Assembly (NCBI GenBank): GCA_018828145.1
Contig: JAHJWO010000019.1
Location: forward strand, 1-64,000
Length of the DNA: 64,000 nt
Direction: 5' to 3'
Origin: Alphaproteobacteria bacterium
GTDB lineage: Bacteria; Pseudomonadota; Alphaproteobacteria; Rhizobiales; Devosiaceae
In this document: in pieces, positions 26,846 to 35,649 of the stretch
Layout of the letters: the number at the start of each line of letters is the position of its first letter
Numbering within the stretch: position 1 is the first letter of the stretch
Program-made: the position numbers and the translations under genes
The notes under the pieces: generated by a model
The model's database searches: none
Told to the model about the DNA's origin: nothing
What the model saw: the letters and a program-made list of their open reading frames with translations, nothing else

Positions 26846-27271
26846 CTAGTAGGTGAGAACAACATCCGCGGCGGCGGCGAGCTGGACTAACTTTGCCGGC
26901 ATCGCGAACTCTGCTGGTTTGCCTACGAGCGCCTGTTCAGCGATGTTGCGGGCCTCGGCTGACTTCCCGGAAATGTAGATCCGGACGTCGCCAGCGATCA
27001 GCGCTGTGAAGTGATCCATCAGCTTGCCAGTGCCAACGCCGGCAACACTCGACAGCGCCTCATCCGTGATGAGAGCTGCCCCGTCCCCGGCGAGGAACAG
27101 ATCAACATGATGACCGTCATTTTGGGCGGTCAACGCCACCAGAAAACCGAGGGCCGCTTTGGTCGGGTTGTCGGGGCCGGTGTGAATGTGAATTAGAAAA
27201 TTGTCTGCCAAAGCAGCACCCGATGTCAGGAGCAGCAGTGACGTTGCGAGGAAAGTCCTGCGCAAAAACAT
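26846..27271 (-). CDS. DsrE-like secreted protein
   Basis: A 141-aa protein starting MFLRRTFLATSLLLL with a clear signal peptide ending ALA, then a DsrE/DsrF-type alpha/beta fold (FLIHIHTGPDNPTKAALGFLVA; HHVDLFLAGDGA; DVRIYISGKSAEAR). The ATG at 27271 has AGGGG upstream; the longer frame to 27418 is not protein-like. The conserved Cys of true sulfurtransferases is absent, so a sulfur-relay role is unlikely. A truncated copy of this gene's 3' end is at 41640-41806. Confidence 0.75.
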   Translation of the reverse strand: MFLRRTFLATSLLLLTSGAALADNFLIHIHTGPDNPTKAALGFLVALTAQNDGHHVDLFLAGDGAALITDEALSSVAGVGTGKLMDHFTALIAGDVRIYISGKSAEARNIAEQALVGKPAEFAMPAKLVQLAAAADVVLTY

Positions 27272-27459
27272 TTGTGACCCCTGCGTTTTCTTTGACTGTT
27301 GCCTCGGGCCGCCAGAGCGACCAGGCACCACCTCGAGGCGTGAAGGGAGCTTCCCTGAAATCGCGCTTTGGGTCCCTTTTGAAAGTTGAAAACTTCCAAA
27401 AGCCGCGGTCATGGACAATCCTGCAGGGCGCCAATGCGTAGCCCACTCCGCTGCAGGCG

Positions 27460-27726
27460 CTAGTCGGTGCTGGACGCGGCACCGAGAGAGTCCGACGGGA
27501 CCGCGATGTAGGAGGTCCAGAATTCGACAATAGCGGACCCGATCTTCTGGTTGTCGTTGTGAACGCTGGTGAAGTCCTTCGGCTGCTCAGGAGCCCGGAC
27601 GCTCCGCCAATAGCTTGCCACCGCCGAGCCTACTTTTTGGTTGTCCCGGTGGGTGGCTGAAAGGCCGTCGGCGAACGCCGATGTGCAGGTGAGGGTCAGA
27701 GCGACGAGGATGGCAGTACGGATCAT
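27460..27726 (-). CDS. Small secreted protein with duplicated DNQK(V/I)GSA motif
   Basis: An 88-aa product from the ATG at 27726 (GGAGAGA upstream). A signal peptide (MIRTAILVALTLTCTSAFA) is followed by a short mature chain with two similar units: HRDNQKVGSAVASYWRSV and HNDNQKIGSAIVEFWTSY, about 30 residues apart. The pattern suggests a helical repeat or a self-pairing peptide. No family recognised. It is divergent from the CadC-like regulator, with 106 bp between them, and is a plausible target of it. Confidence 0.7.
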   Translation of the reverse strand: MIRTAILVALTLTCTSAFADGLSATHRDNQKVGSAVASYWRSVRAPEQPKDFTSVHNDNQKIGSAIVEFWTSYIAVPSDSLGAASSTD

Positions 27727-27832
27727 TTCTCTCTCCATGGGCGCCGGGGCGCGATGGAGTGAGCCTGGGTCCTTTGCGGCCTTTAGGTCTTTTGTGGGAG
27801 TCGAAAAGTCGTAAATCAGCTATGCATCAAGC

Positions 27833-29350
27833 ATGAGCAGTCAGAACTTGTCATTCGGGCCATTCTTGCTCGACCGCGAGCGCAGGAGACTGCTGCGCGA
27901 CGGGCAGCCAGTGCCCGTCAATCATCGCGGATATGCATTGCTGGAAGCGCTGCTGGAGGCGGGTGGAGAGCCCGTCACCAAAGAGGCGTTGATGGATTGG
28001 GCCTGGTCAGGCGCGATCGTTGAAGAGGGCAACCTAAACGTCCAGATCTCAACGCTGAGGCGATCACTCGGCGAAGGTGCCGATGCGCTTATCGTCACCG
28101 TCCCCCGGGTTGGCTATCGCCTCGTCACCCAGGCAAACTGGGAGCAGCCCCATCGCCGCGGACGTCCATTGATCGCGGTGCTGCCGTTTGACAATCACGG
28201 CAATGCTGCAGAGGACGGCTACTTTGCTGATGGTATCGTCGAGGATCTGATCACCGCGCTCTCCCGCTTCCGCGCCTTCTCTGTGGTTTCGCGAGGCACC
28301 AGTTTTGCCTTGCGCGACCGGGGCATTGCGAATGCCCGCGCAGCTACCGAAGAGCTTGGGCTGCGCTACGCGCTTGAGGGTAGCGTTCGGCGCATGGGCA
28401 ATCTCCTCCGGGTCACTGCCCAGCTCGTTGAGGCCGAGACCGGCGCCCACCTTTGGGCAGAACGTTATGACGGCGTCCTGGCCGATGTTTTTACGTTCCA
28501 GGACCATATCACCGAAAGCGTTGTCGGAGTGGTCGACCCCGAAATCCGCAAGGCGGAGATCGAACGGGCCCGGCGCAAGCCAACCGCCAGCCTCAATGCC
28601 TACGATTTGTATTTGCGGGCTCTGCCCCTCCTCAACGATCCTGCGACTGCAGGACACCCGGAGGCTATTTCATTGCTGCACCGGTCGGCTCAGCTCGATC
28701 CCGGCTTCGCCCTTCCCCTCGCCTACCTGGCATGGATCTATGAGAAGCGCATTTCGTTGCGAGATCCCCTTGGCCAGAATGATCGCGGAGATGCGATCGA
28801 GAACGCCCACAGGGCGCTCGCCATCGGTGGCGACGACCCTGTCGTCCGTGCCATTTGCGGCTGGGTGCTCTATCGCGTTGCCGATGATTACGCAGGCGTC
28901 GAAGCGCTGCGCAAAGCGGTCGAGGAAAGCCCCAACAACGTAATCGTCTTGCAGCTTGCGATCGCGATCTTCACCCTCCTTGGCCACGCGGAGGAGGCAC
29001 TGGACTACAGTCTGCGCGCCTACCGACTTAGTCCCGGCGCTCCTGAGGCCTACATTCTCCTATACTCAATCGGGAGTGCCGAACTGCTACGGGGCAATAA
29101 CGAGGCGGCCATTGAATGGTGCCTTAGGTCGCTCGCGACCTTCAACGACTGGATGTTTACGCACATCACATTGGTGGCCGCGTATGGCAATCTTGACCGC
29201 ATGGAGGAAGCGCAGACGGCGCTCAAGCGTGTTCGGGAGCTCAACCCGAACCTGACGATGAAGATCATCGAGGACAATGTTGCCAAGATCGACGCCTATG
29301 CCGACGCGGTGATCCCCGGCCTCAGAAAAGCAGGTCTGCCTGAACGTTGA
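27833..29350 (+). CDS. CadC-like winged-helix regulator with TolB-like and TPR domains
   Basis: Residues 1-100 form an OmpR/PhoB-type winged helix (LLRDGQPVPVNHRGYALLEAL; STLRRSLGEGADALIVTVPRVGYRLV). Residues 110-250 resemble the TolB-N/adenylate-cyclase-associated fold (IAVLPFDNHG, DGIVEDLITALSRFRAFSVVSR, YALEGSVRR, GAHLWAERYDG). The rest is a TPR array to residue about 480. There is no membrane segment, unlike CadC itself, so it is cytoplasmic. Proteins of this build are common in Rhizobiales; their signal is usually unknown. The nearest candidate targets are the divergent small repeat protein and the dsrE-like gene. Confidence 0.85.
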   Translation: MSSQNLSFGPFLLDRERRRLLRDGQPVPVNHRGYALLEALLEAGGEPVTKEALMDWAWSGAIVEEGNLNVQISTLRRSLGEGADALIVTVPRVGYRLVTQANWEQPHRRGRPLIAVLPFDNHGNAAEDGYFADGIVEDLITALSRFRAFSVVSRGTSFALRDRGIANARAATEELGLRYALEGSVRRMGNLLRVTAQLVEAETGAHLWAERYDGVLADVFTFQDHITESVVGVVDPEIRKAEIERARRKPTASLNAYDLYLRALPLLNDPATAGHPEAISLLHRSAQLDPGFALPLAYLAWIYEKRISLRDPLGQNDRGDAIENAHRALAIGGDDPVVRAICGWVLYRVADDYAGVEALRKAVEESPNNVIVLQLAIAIFTLLGHAEEALDYSLRAYRLSPGAPEAYILLYSIGSAELLRGNNEAAIEWCLRSLATFNDWMFTHITLVAAYGNLDRMEEAQTALKRVRELNPNLTMKIIEDNVAKIDAYADAVIPGLRKAGLPER

Positions 29351-29676
29351 ATCTGTTGGCCGCGAGCTTGCCTTCTCATATCGGAACCAGCAGCTTTCAG
29401 TAGGTGGCGGTGACAATAGAAACAACTGAATGGGCGAACGGGACCGGAAGCGGCTGTGCCGCGCCTTGGCCCCTGAAAAACCGAAAGCGAACGTCTGCTA
29501 ATTTCATCCGGGGTCACGATCCCAGATCAGCAGCGATGCATCCGAGTGCCAATTGCGTCCGAGACGGCGCCCCTGCGCTGCTCAACTAAACCAGATGGTT
29601 GCCACCATCTACTTGCACGCAAAGGCTGGGATGTGCACAGCCCCAACAGTTTGGGAGGCTCTTGAAGGTGCTCACT
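29351..29676. other. Intergenic region, no supported gene
   Basis: Convergent interval between the CadC-like regulator and the hydrolase gene. I see short frames only, no strong hairpin with a T-run and no repeat. Confidence 0.4.
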
Positions 29677-30516
29677 TCAACTGCTCACGAACTCCCTGAG
29701 CGTTGCAGTCTGGCGCTGGTCCGCGAAGGTGGGCGCATGACCACAGTCTTTGACCGTGACCAGCGCCGGCCGCGGACCCCGCTGCACCATTTCATCGGCG
29801 ATGCCCGTGGGCAGCACATCGGAGTGTTCGCCGCGAAACAAGAGGGTCTTGGCCGAGAGCGCGTCATAGGCCCCCCATACGTCGAGATCGGCGTTGTTTT
29901 CACCCATGAGGGAGACGATCGCCGGGTCATAATGCACCGTTACCTTGCCCGCCTCGGTACGGCGGAGCGAAGTGTCCACCATGCGCCGCCAGAAGCTCTC
30001 GGAATGGGCTCCGAACGGCGCATAGGTGCGGCGCAGCCAGGTTTCGTATTCGACCACCGTATCGAACACAGGCGGATTGCCGACATAGTCTGCGATCCGC
30101 TGGGCGCTGTCGGCGGGGATGTCGGGACCAACATCGTTGATGACAAGATGGGTGATCCGCTCCCGCAGGGAACCCGCCGCCAGGGTGATCCCGAGCAGCC
30201 CCCCCATCGAGGTCCCCACCCAGGCCAGCTGGTCGATGCCGTAATGGTCGAGCATGGCCGCAGCCATCTCTCCATAGGTAGCAAAGGTATAGTCCGCTGC
30301 CCCGTTGCGCGCCCAGGCCGAAAGCCCCCGCCCCAGCGTGTCCGGACAGAGAACGAAATGGCTGTCCGACAGGGCCGCAGCCGCTTCGTCGAAGTCCCGC
30401 CCGGTACGCGCCAACCCATGCCACATCACCAGCGCCGGATTGGCCCGCTCGCCCCATTCGGTGATGTGCATCTCGAACCCGGCCGCGTCGAGATAGGTGG
30501 ATCGCGGCCCGCTCAT
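29677..30516 (-). CDS. Alpha/beta-fold hydrolase
   Basis: A 279-aa alpha/beta hydrolase with the full triad visible: nucleophile Ser103 in GTSMGG, Asp233 in GEHSDVLP and His260 in DCGHAP. The oxyanion segment is MWHGLARTG. It is the last gene of the liv-type transporter operon, and its start overlaps the livM stop by ATGA, so it probably acts on the imported compound (ester or amide cleavage, inference). There is no signal peptide. Confidence 0.88.
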   Translation of the reverse strand: MSGPRSTYLDAAGFEMHITEWGERANPALVMWHGLARTGRDFDEAAAALSDSHFVLCPDTLGRGLSAWARNGAADYTFATYGEMAAAMLDHYGIDQLAWVGTSMGGLLGITLAAGSLRERITHLVINDVGPDIPADSAQRIADYVGNPPVFDTVVEYETWLRRTYAPFGAHSESFWRRMVDTSLRRTEAGKVTVHYDPAIVSLMGENNADLDVWGAYDALSAKTLLFRGEHSDVLPTGIADEMVQRGPRPALVTVKDCGHAPTFADQRQTATLREFVSS

Positions 30517-31631
30517 TTATGGCCACCCTTGCCCATCATCGTGCCAGCAATACCCGCCGGAAAGAAGTAGACCAGAAGAATGAAGCAGAGGCCGAGCCAC
30601 AGCAGCCAGCGTTCAGGGTTGAGCAGGTCCGGCACGATGGGGAGGCTTGCGGTCGCCTCGGCGCCGACTGCCATCAAATCCTTGAGGTAGTATTGGGCCA
30701 GCGTCATCAGCACCACACCGATCACTGCCCCGAGCATCGTGCCCATGCCCCCGATCACGACCATGAGCAGAATGTCGATCATGATGTCGAACGATAGCAC
30801 CACCTCGGGCCCGGTATATTTGAGCCAGACGGCGCGCAGAATACCGGCACAGGCGGCAACACCCGCCGCGATGCAGAAGATGGCGGTACGATAAAACACT
30901 ACACGGTAGCCGATGGCCTCGGCCCGCATCTCGTTTTCGCGGATAGCCTGCAGCACCGAACCGAGTGGAGAAGCCACTATTCGGAGCAGCGCCAGAAAAA
31001 GCACCAGCGCTGTGATGAAGACGAAGTAGTAAAGGGCAATCTTGCCATTGAGCGGCACACCAAACAGCCGCAGCGCCTTGCCTTCTGCATCGGTCAGCAG
31101 CTCAAACGCCGGCGAAAAGAGCCGCGGGATCGAGTAGGTAATGCCATCTTCACCGCCGGTGAAATCGGACAACTGGCTTGCCAGCACCATCATCACCGAG
31201 GCCGCGGCGAGTGTAACCATGGCAAAGAAGATGGCCTTCACTCGCAACGATAACAGGCCGATGAGGAGCGCCAGGACCAACGCGGCAATGATACCGGCGC
31301 CACCCCCGATCAAGATGGCTTCAAAGCCAGGACCCATGCTTTTGAGGGCAATGGCCGTGCCATAGGCGCCCATTCCGAAGAACATGGTGTGGGCGAAGGA
31401 GACGATCCCCGTATAGCCGATCAGCAAATCGTAGCTCGCCACCAGCACGATGAAGACGCAGATGCGGGCGGCCACTTCCTGGCTGCGCACATCTGGGAAG
31501 AGGAAGGGCGCCAGGGCCAGCGCCAGTCCGATGAGCCCGACCAGGGCATAGACGACAAATCGTCCGCCCTGATGGCCGCGCGTGCGGCCTGCTTTCCGAG
31601 CGGACGTACCAGAGGCGCTTGCCTGTAACAT
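30513..31631 (-). CDS. livM: Branched-chain-type ABC transporter permease
   Basis: A 372-aa LivM-type permease with eight or more membrane segments and the conserved FGMGAYGTA and FYRTAIFCIAAGVAA regions. An N-terminal cytoplasmic extension is rich in Ala, Ser and Arg. The ATG at 31631 has GAGG six bases upstream, better than the GTG at 31637. It is coupled to the hydrolase downstream and lies 15 bp after livH. Confidence 0.9.
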   Translation of the reverse strand: MLQASASGTSARKAGRTRGHQGGRFVVYALVGLIGLALALAPFLFPDVRSQEVAARICVFIVLVASYDLLIGYTGIVSFAHTMFFGMGAYGTAIALKSMGPGFEAILIGGGAGIIAALVLALLIGLLSLRVKAIFFAMVTLAAASVMMVLASQLSDFTGGEDGITYSIPRLFSPAFELLTDAEGKALRLFGVPLNGKIALYYFVFITALVLFLALLRIVASPLGSVLQAIRENEMRAEAIGYRVVFYRTAIFCIAAGVAACAGILRAVWLKYTGPEVVLSFDIMIDILLMVVIGGMGTMLGAVIGVVLMTLAQYYLKDLMAVGAEATASLPIVPDLLNPERWLLWLGLCFILLVYFFPAGIAGTMMGKGGHK

Positions 31632-31646
31632 GGTCACCTCAAGGCC

Positions 31647-32666
31647 TCACCGCTTGACCGCCGGCAGCAGCCCGTATGGGCGCCACAGCAGGATCGTCAT
31701 CATCAACAACATGTTTGAGGCGAGCGCCATCTTGGGCATGAGGAAGGCGACGTAGTTGGCCATAAGCCCCACCAGGATCGCGCCGAGCAGCGACCCCTGA
31801 ATGGACCCAAGCCCGCCAATGATGACAACGATGAAGACGAGGATCATCATCTCCGAGCCGATCGCCGCGGTGATCAACCCCTGATAGCCCGCCCACATGG
31901 CCCCGCCCATCGCCGCCAGCGCCGACCCGGCCATGAAGACCAGGATAAACAGACGGTCGATTCGGAAGCCGAGCGCCTCCACCATTTCCCGATTCTCGAC
32001 ACCAGCGCGGATCAGCAAGCCCAGCCGCGTACGGTTGAGCACGAGATACATGGCAATGTAGACGGCCAGTCCGAGCAGGAAAGCGAAAATGCGGTAGATC
32101 TCGACCGACACACCGCCCAGCACGAAGGAGCCGGTGAGCGCTGCCGGACGCGGTACCGGAATAGGTGCCCCGCCCCAAACCAGCAGCACCAACTCTTCGG
32201 CGACGATCAGTGCACCGACGGTGATGAGTATCTGCCGCAGGTGGTCCTGGTACACTGGACGGATCACCACGCGCTCGAAGAACCAGCCGGCCAGCGCGCC
32301 AAAGACGGTCGCCACCGTGATGGCAATGAGCAGGCCCATCACGTTGAGCGCCGGATTGCTGCCGGTTACCCAGAAGCCCAGCCAGGCCAGCACGGTGGCG
32401 CCGATAAAGGCGCCGGCGGTTACAAAGGCGGAGTGGCCAAAATTGAGCACGTCCATCAGGCCAAAGATCAGCGACAGCCCCGACGCCATGAGGAAGATCA
32501 TCATGCCCATGGCCAGCCCGGCAATGGTCAGTGTCGCCCAGGTGGAGGGCTGCCCAATGAGCAGGAGGGCGACAATGGCGAGCAGGACCGGCAGCCACAG
32601 CACGCCGCCGAAGCGATCGAATCCGGCGGTCACCCTGGCAGGAAAGGATGCGTTGGTATCGGTCAT
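31647..32666 (-). CDS. livH: Branched-chain-type ABC transporter permease
   Basis: A 339-aa LivH-type permease. The landmark GLSLIFGLMDVLNFGHSAF is the family signature near the second membrane segment, and VFIVVIIGGLGSIQGSLLGA is the C-terminal cytoplasmic loop motif. At 339 aa it is longer than E. coli LivH (308) because of an N-terminal tail. It lies 7 bp after livF in the operon. Confidence 0.92.
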   Translation of the reverse strand: MTDTNASFPARVTAGFDRFGGVLWLPVLLAIVALLLIGQPSTWATLTIAGLAMGMMIFLMASGLSLIFGLMDVLNFGHSAFVTAGAFIGATVLAWLGFWVTGSNPALNVMGLLIAITVATVFGALAGWFFERVVIRPVYQDHLRQILITVGALIVAEELVLLVWGGAPIPVPRPAALTGSFVLGGVSVEIYRIFAFLLGLAVYIAMYLVLNRTRLGLLIRAGVENREMVEALGFRIDRLFILVFMAGSALAAMGGAMWAGYQGLITAAIGSEMMILVFIVVIIGGLGSIQGSLLGAILVGLMANYVAFLMPKMALASNMLLMMTILLWRPYGLLPAVKR

Positions 32667-32673
32667 GGGGTCC

Positions 32674-33390
32674 TCAATGCGCTTCCAACGACAGACTGAG
32701 GAAACGGCTTTGCAGCGTCACGTCGGTCGCCAGTTCAGCCATCGCACCCCGATGGACGATGCCGCCGTCATCGATGACGGCAACAGTCTGTCCCAGGGCT
32801 TTGGCAAAGTGAAAATTCTGCTCGACGAGCAGGATTGTCGTCTCCTCCGCGATCTCGCGGAAGGCGGCGATCATGTTGCGGATGATGGAGGGCGCGAGCC
32901 CCTTGGTCGGCTCGTCGATCAGGATCAACTCACGACGTTCGACGATGGCGCGGGAGACCGCCAGCATCTGTTTCTGTCCGCCCGACAAGGCATGAGCCGG
33001 CTTGTTCCAGAATTGCCCGATGGCCGGGAAGATGTCGTGAATTCGAGCAAGCCGCTCCGCATCGAAACGGCCATCCTTGGTCGCGAGGCGCATATTCTCC
33101 TCAACGGTCAGCCCGCCGAATATCCCCATGTTCTCGGGCACGAAGGCAATGCCGCGTTGCGCAATGTCTGGGGTCGGCAGGCGGCTAATGTTCTCCCCCC
33201 TGAACAGGATGGCACCCCGCCGCGCCTTCCACAGTCCCATAATGGTGCGCAGTGTCGTCGTTTTTCCGGCACCGTTCCGACCGAGAATGACATGCACCCC
33301 CCCTTCGGGCACATCGAGACTGACACCGTGCAGGATCTGGTATTGGCCAATGTCGGTATGGACATCTTCAAGGCGAAGTACCGGCGCCAC
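32674..33390 (-). CDS. livF: Branched-chain-type ABC transporter ATPase
   Basis: A 238-aa LivF ATPase with Walker A GRNGAGKTT, signature ALSGGQKQML and Walker B LILIDEPTKGLAP. Its start overlaps the livG stop by one base. It pairs with LivG on the LivHM membrane complex. Confidence 0.93.
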   Translation of the reverse strand: MAPVLRLEDVHTDIGQYQILHGVSLDVPEGGVHVILGRNGAGKTTTLRTIMGLWKARRGAILFRGENISRLPTPDIAQRGIAFVPENMGIFGGLTVEENMRLATKDGRFDAERLARIHDIFPAIGQFWNKPAHALSGGQKQMLAVSRAIVERRELILIDEPTKGLAPSIIRNMIAAFREIAEETTILLVEQNFHFAKALGQTVAVIDDGGIVHRGAMAELATDVTLQSRFLSLSLEAH

Positions 33391-34160
33391 TACGCAACCT
33401 CCTCTGCACCGATGCCCAGGTAGATTTCGCGCACCAGAGCGAGCGCCATGACCTCGCCGGGCGCGCCATCGGCGACCAGCTCGCCATTGTGCAGCACTAC
33501 GATACGGTCAGCGAGGGCCCGCACCACGTCCATCTTGTGCTCGACCAAGAGGACAGTGCGCGAGCGATCCTGCTTGATCCGGGCGATGAGGTCGAGAATG
33601 ACCGGTGCCTCGTCCACCGACATTCCGGCGGTGGGCTCGTCAAACATGAAGATATCCGGCTCCATGGCGAGCAGCAGGGCGACCTCGAGCTTGCGCTGGT
33701 CGCCGTGGGGCAGCGCCGCCGCCGGGAGATCGGCGACAGAAGTCAAATTGGTTTCTATGAGGTGCTGCATGGCCTTGTCGGTGAGGCCGGTGAGCCGGGT
33801 CGTGCGCGTAAACAATTGCGACCCCCGCCCTGCCTTGGCCTGCACGGCCAGCCGTACATTCTCCAAAACAGAGAGCTTGGGAAAGAGATTGGTGAGCTGG
33901 AATGCCCGCCCGATTCCCGCCTTTGCGCGTTCTGATGGCGAGAGCCGGGTGATGTCACGTTCGCCGAGAAAAATTCGGCCGGCGCTTGGTCGCAATTGCC
34001 CTGAAACGAGATTGAACCAGGTGGTCTTGCCCGCTCCATTGGGTCCAACGATCACCGTCAGTTCGCCGGGATGAAACGCACAAGTGACGCTACTGACGGC
34101 AGCGTGGCCGCCGAAACGAATGGTGAGGTTCTCGGTGCGTATGGATGGCGAAGGGGGCAC
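33390..34160 (-). CDS. livG: Branched-chain-type ABC transporter ATPase
   Basis: A 256-aa LivG ATPase with Walker A GPNGAGKTT and Walker B IFMFDEPTAG. The signature line is divergent (ALPHGDQRKLEVA instead of the usual YGQQRRLE), but the Gly and Gln are kept. It starts 80 bp after the binding-protein stop, beyond a strong hairpin. Confidence 0.92.
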   Translation of the reverse strand: MPPSPSIRTENLTIRFGGHAAVSSVTCAFHPGELTVIVGPNGAGKTTWFNLVSGQLRPSAGRIFLGERDITRLSPSERAKAGIGRAFQLTNLFPKLSVLENVRLAVQAKAGRGSQLFTRTTRLTGLTDKAMQHLIETNLTSVADLPAAALPHGDQRKLEVALLLAMEPDIFMFDEPTAGMSVDEAPVILDLIARIKQDRSRTVLLVEHKMDVVRALADRIVVLHNGELVADGAPGEVMALALVREIYLGIGAEEVA

Positions 34161-34179
34161 AATTACCTCTTGGGCCGGT

Positions 34180-34213
34180 GTGTCCGGTGGAACGGAGACG
34201 TTCCGCCGGACAC
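34180..34213 (-). promoter_or_regulatory. Intercistronic hairpin between binding-protein gene and livG
   Basis: GTGTCCGGTGGAACG pairs with CGTTCCGCCGGACAC over a GAGA loop: 15 positions with one G-T wobble. No T-run follows, so it is more likely an mRNA-stabilising or attenuating stem than a terminator. It holds the same place, directly after the binding-protein cistron, as the stem at 10758-10782. Confidence 0.7.
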
Positions 34214-34239
34214 TCCGTGTTTGGTGCTCTGGAAGCGGA

Positions 34240-35430
34240 CTATTCCTGGTTGTTGCGACCCACCGGAATGTCCATTTCCTCTGGCTCGATCACCCGCACC
34301 AGTTCAGGGATAGCCCAGTCGACACCATCTTCGACGCGGATCTTGAAGTGATACATGGATTGAAGCGCCTGATGGTCCTCCGGTCGGAAGGTCATCGTTC
34401 CCTTGGGGGTCTCGAAGCTCATGCCCTCCATGGTTTCGATCAGCGTCTCGGTCTCCCAGTCAGGTGCGGTTTCCAGTGCCTTGACCACTGCCATGGCCGA
34501 AGCCATGCCGCCAGCCGTGAAAAAATCCGGCGGCGTGCCGAAGCGCTTCGTGTGCTCCTCGACCAGCCAGTCATTCACTTCATTGTCGGGCGCCTCGTAG
34601 TAGTAGTAGATCGCGCCCTCCATGCCCGGCACCTGCTTGTAGGCGGCCAGTGCCGGCAGGATGTTGCCGCCAGTCGAGAGTTCGATATCGAAGCGGCTCG
34701 GATCGGCCGATGCAAGCGGGGTCAGTGCGTCGATGCCCGCCACGTAGATCATGATGACCTTGCGGCCAGGCTGATCCTTGAGCGCGTTGAACAGGCGCTC
34801 GATGGTGGCGGTAAAGTCGGTGGTTTGCTGGGGGACATATTCTTCGGCCACCAGGTGCGCGCCGGACCCTTCCAGCGCAACCTTGAACGCCTCTACCCCG
34901 TCGCGGCCGAAGGCATAGTCCTGTGCCAGGGTCGCCACATAGAGGTTCTCATCAGGGTTCAGCGCCAGTGCCTGCGCCTGCATATCCATGGACGAGTTAC
35001 GCGACGTCTTGAATACGTAGCGGTTGGAATCCGGCCCGGTCAGCCCGTCGGCCACGGCCGGCTCCACCAGGAGGATACGCTCATATTCCTCTGCAACCGG
35101 CAGCATCGACAAAGCCACGCCGGACGAGGTATCGCCCACCGCGATCAGCGCATCGTCGTCGCCATAGGCCTCCGCCAGCAGCGCCCGCGCAATATCGGGC
35201 TTGAACTGGGTGTCCTTGATGATGAGTTCGATCGGCACGCCCTTCACTTCCATGGTGCCGTTGGTCGCGTATTCGAGACCCATTTCAAAACCGGTATGGG
35301 TTTGCTTGGAATAGGCTTCGAGCGGCGAGCCTGAGAGACCGTGCAGCAGGGCAATGCGCGCGGCGTCCTGCGCGGCGGCAACGCCGGTCAACGCCGTGGT
35401 AACAGCCAATGCGGCCAGAAGCGTTTTCAT
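34240..35430 (-). CDS. Branched-chain-type ABC transporter substrate-binding protein
   Basis: A 396-aa periplasmic binding protein with a signal peptide (MKTLLAALAVTTALTG, cleavage after AAAQ). LLHGLSGSPLEAYSKQTHTG and AVGDTSSGVALSMLPVAEE are typical of the LivJ/AmiC-like group. It is the first gene of the operon. The ligand is not readable; the hydrolase at the operon end and the PAS-LuxR regulator argue for an amide- or ester-like or aromatic compound rather than simple leucine (inference). Confidence 0.9.
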   Translation of the reverse strand: MKTLLAALAVTTALTGVAAAQDAARIALLHGLSGSPLEAYSKQTHTGFEMGLEYATNGTMEVKGVPIELIIKDTQFKPDIARALLAEAYGDDDALIAVGDTSSGVALSMLPVAEEYERILLVEPAVADGLTGPDSNRYVFKTSRNSSMDMQAQALALNPDENLYVATLAQDYAFGRDGVEAFKVALEGSGAHLVAEEYVPQQTTDFTATIERLFNALKDQPGRKVIMIYVAGIDALTPLASADPSRFDIELSTGGNILPALAAYKQVPGMEGAIYYYYEAPDNEVNDWLVEEHTKRFGTPPDFFTAGGMASAMAVVKALETAPDWETETLIETMEGMSFETPKGTMTFRPEDHQALQSMYHFKIRVEDGVDWAIPELVRVIEPEEMDIPVGRNNQE

Positions 35431-35649
35431 GGATGGTCCTTCCCTGAGCTCGGCCGATCTTGCGCGTTAATTCGCGCTCCAGCCGAGATTAATTTCCTGA
35501 GGACCTGCCACTTGGCTCGTGCCGAGCAGCGCTCCTCCTCCCAACCGTCCCATCGCCACCCTTTTCGGGCTTGTGTTTGGCGCAGCACGATTTGCCAGCT
35601 ATTATCTTGCTGCCTGTCTCCGCTCGGCAATACGGTAGAAACACCCCCC

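Noticed and set aside
26846-27271. Sulfur-relay (TusD/DsrE) function for the DsrE-like protein
   Set aside because: The catalytic Cys of true DsrE/TusD proteins is absent and the protein is exported, so only the fold-level name is used.
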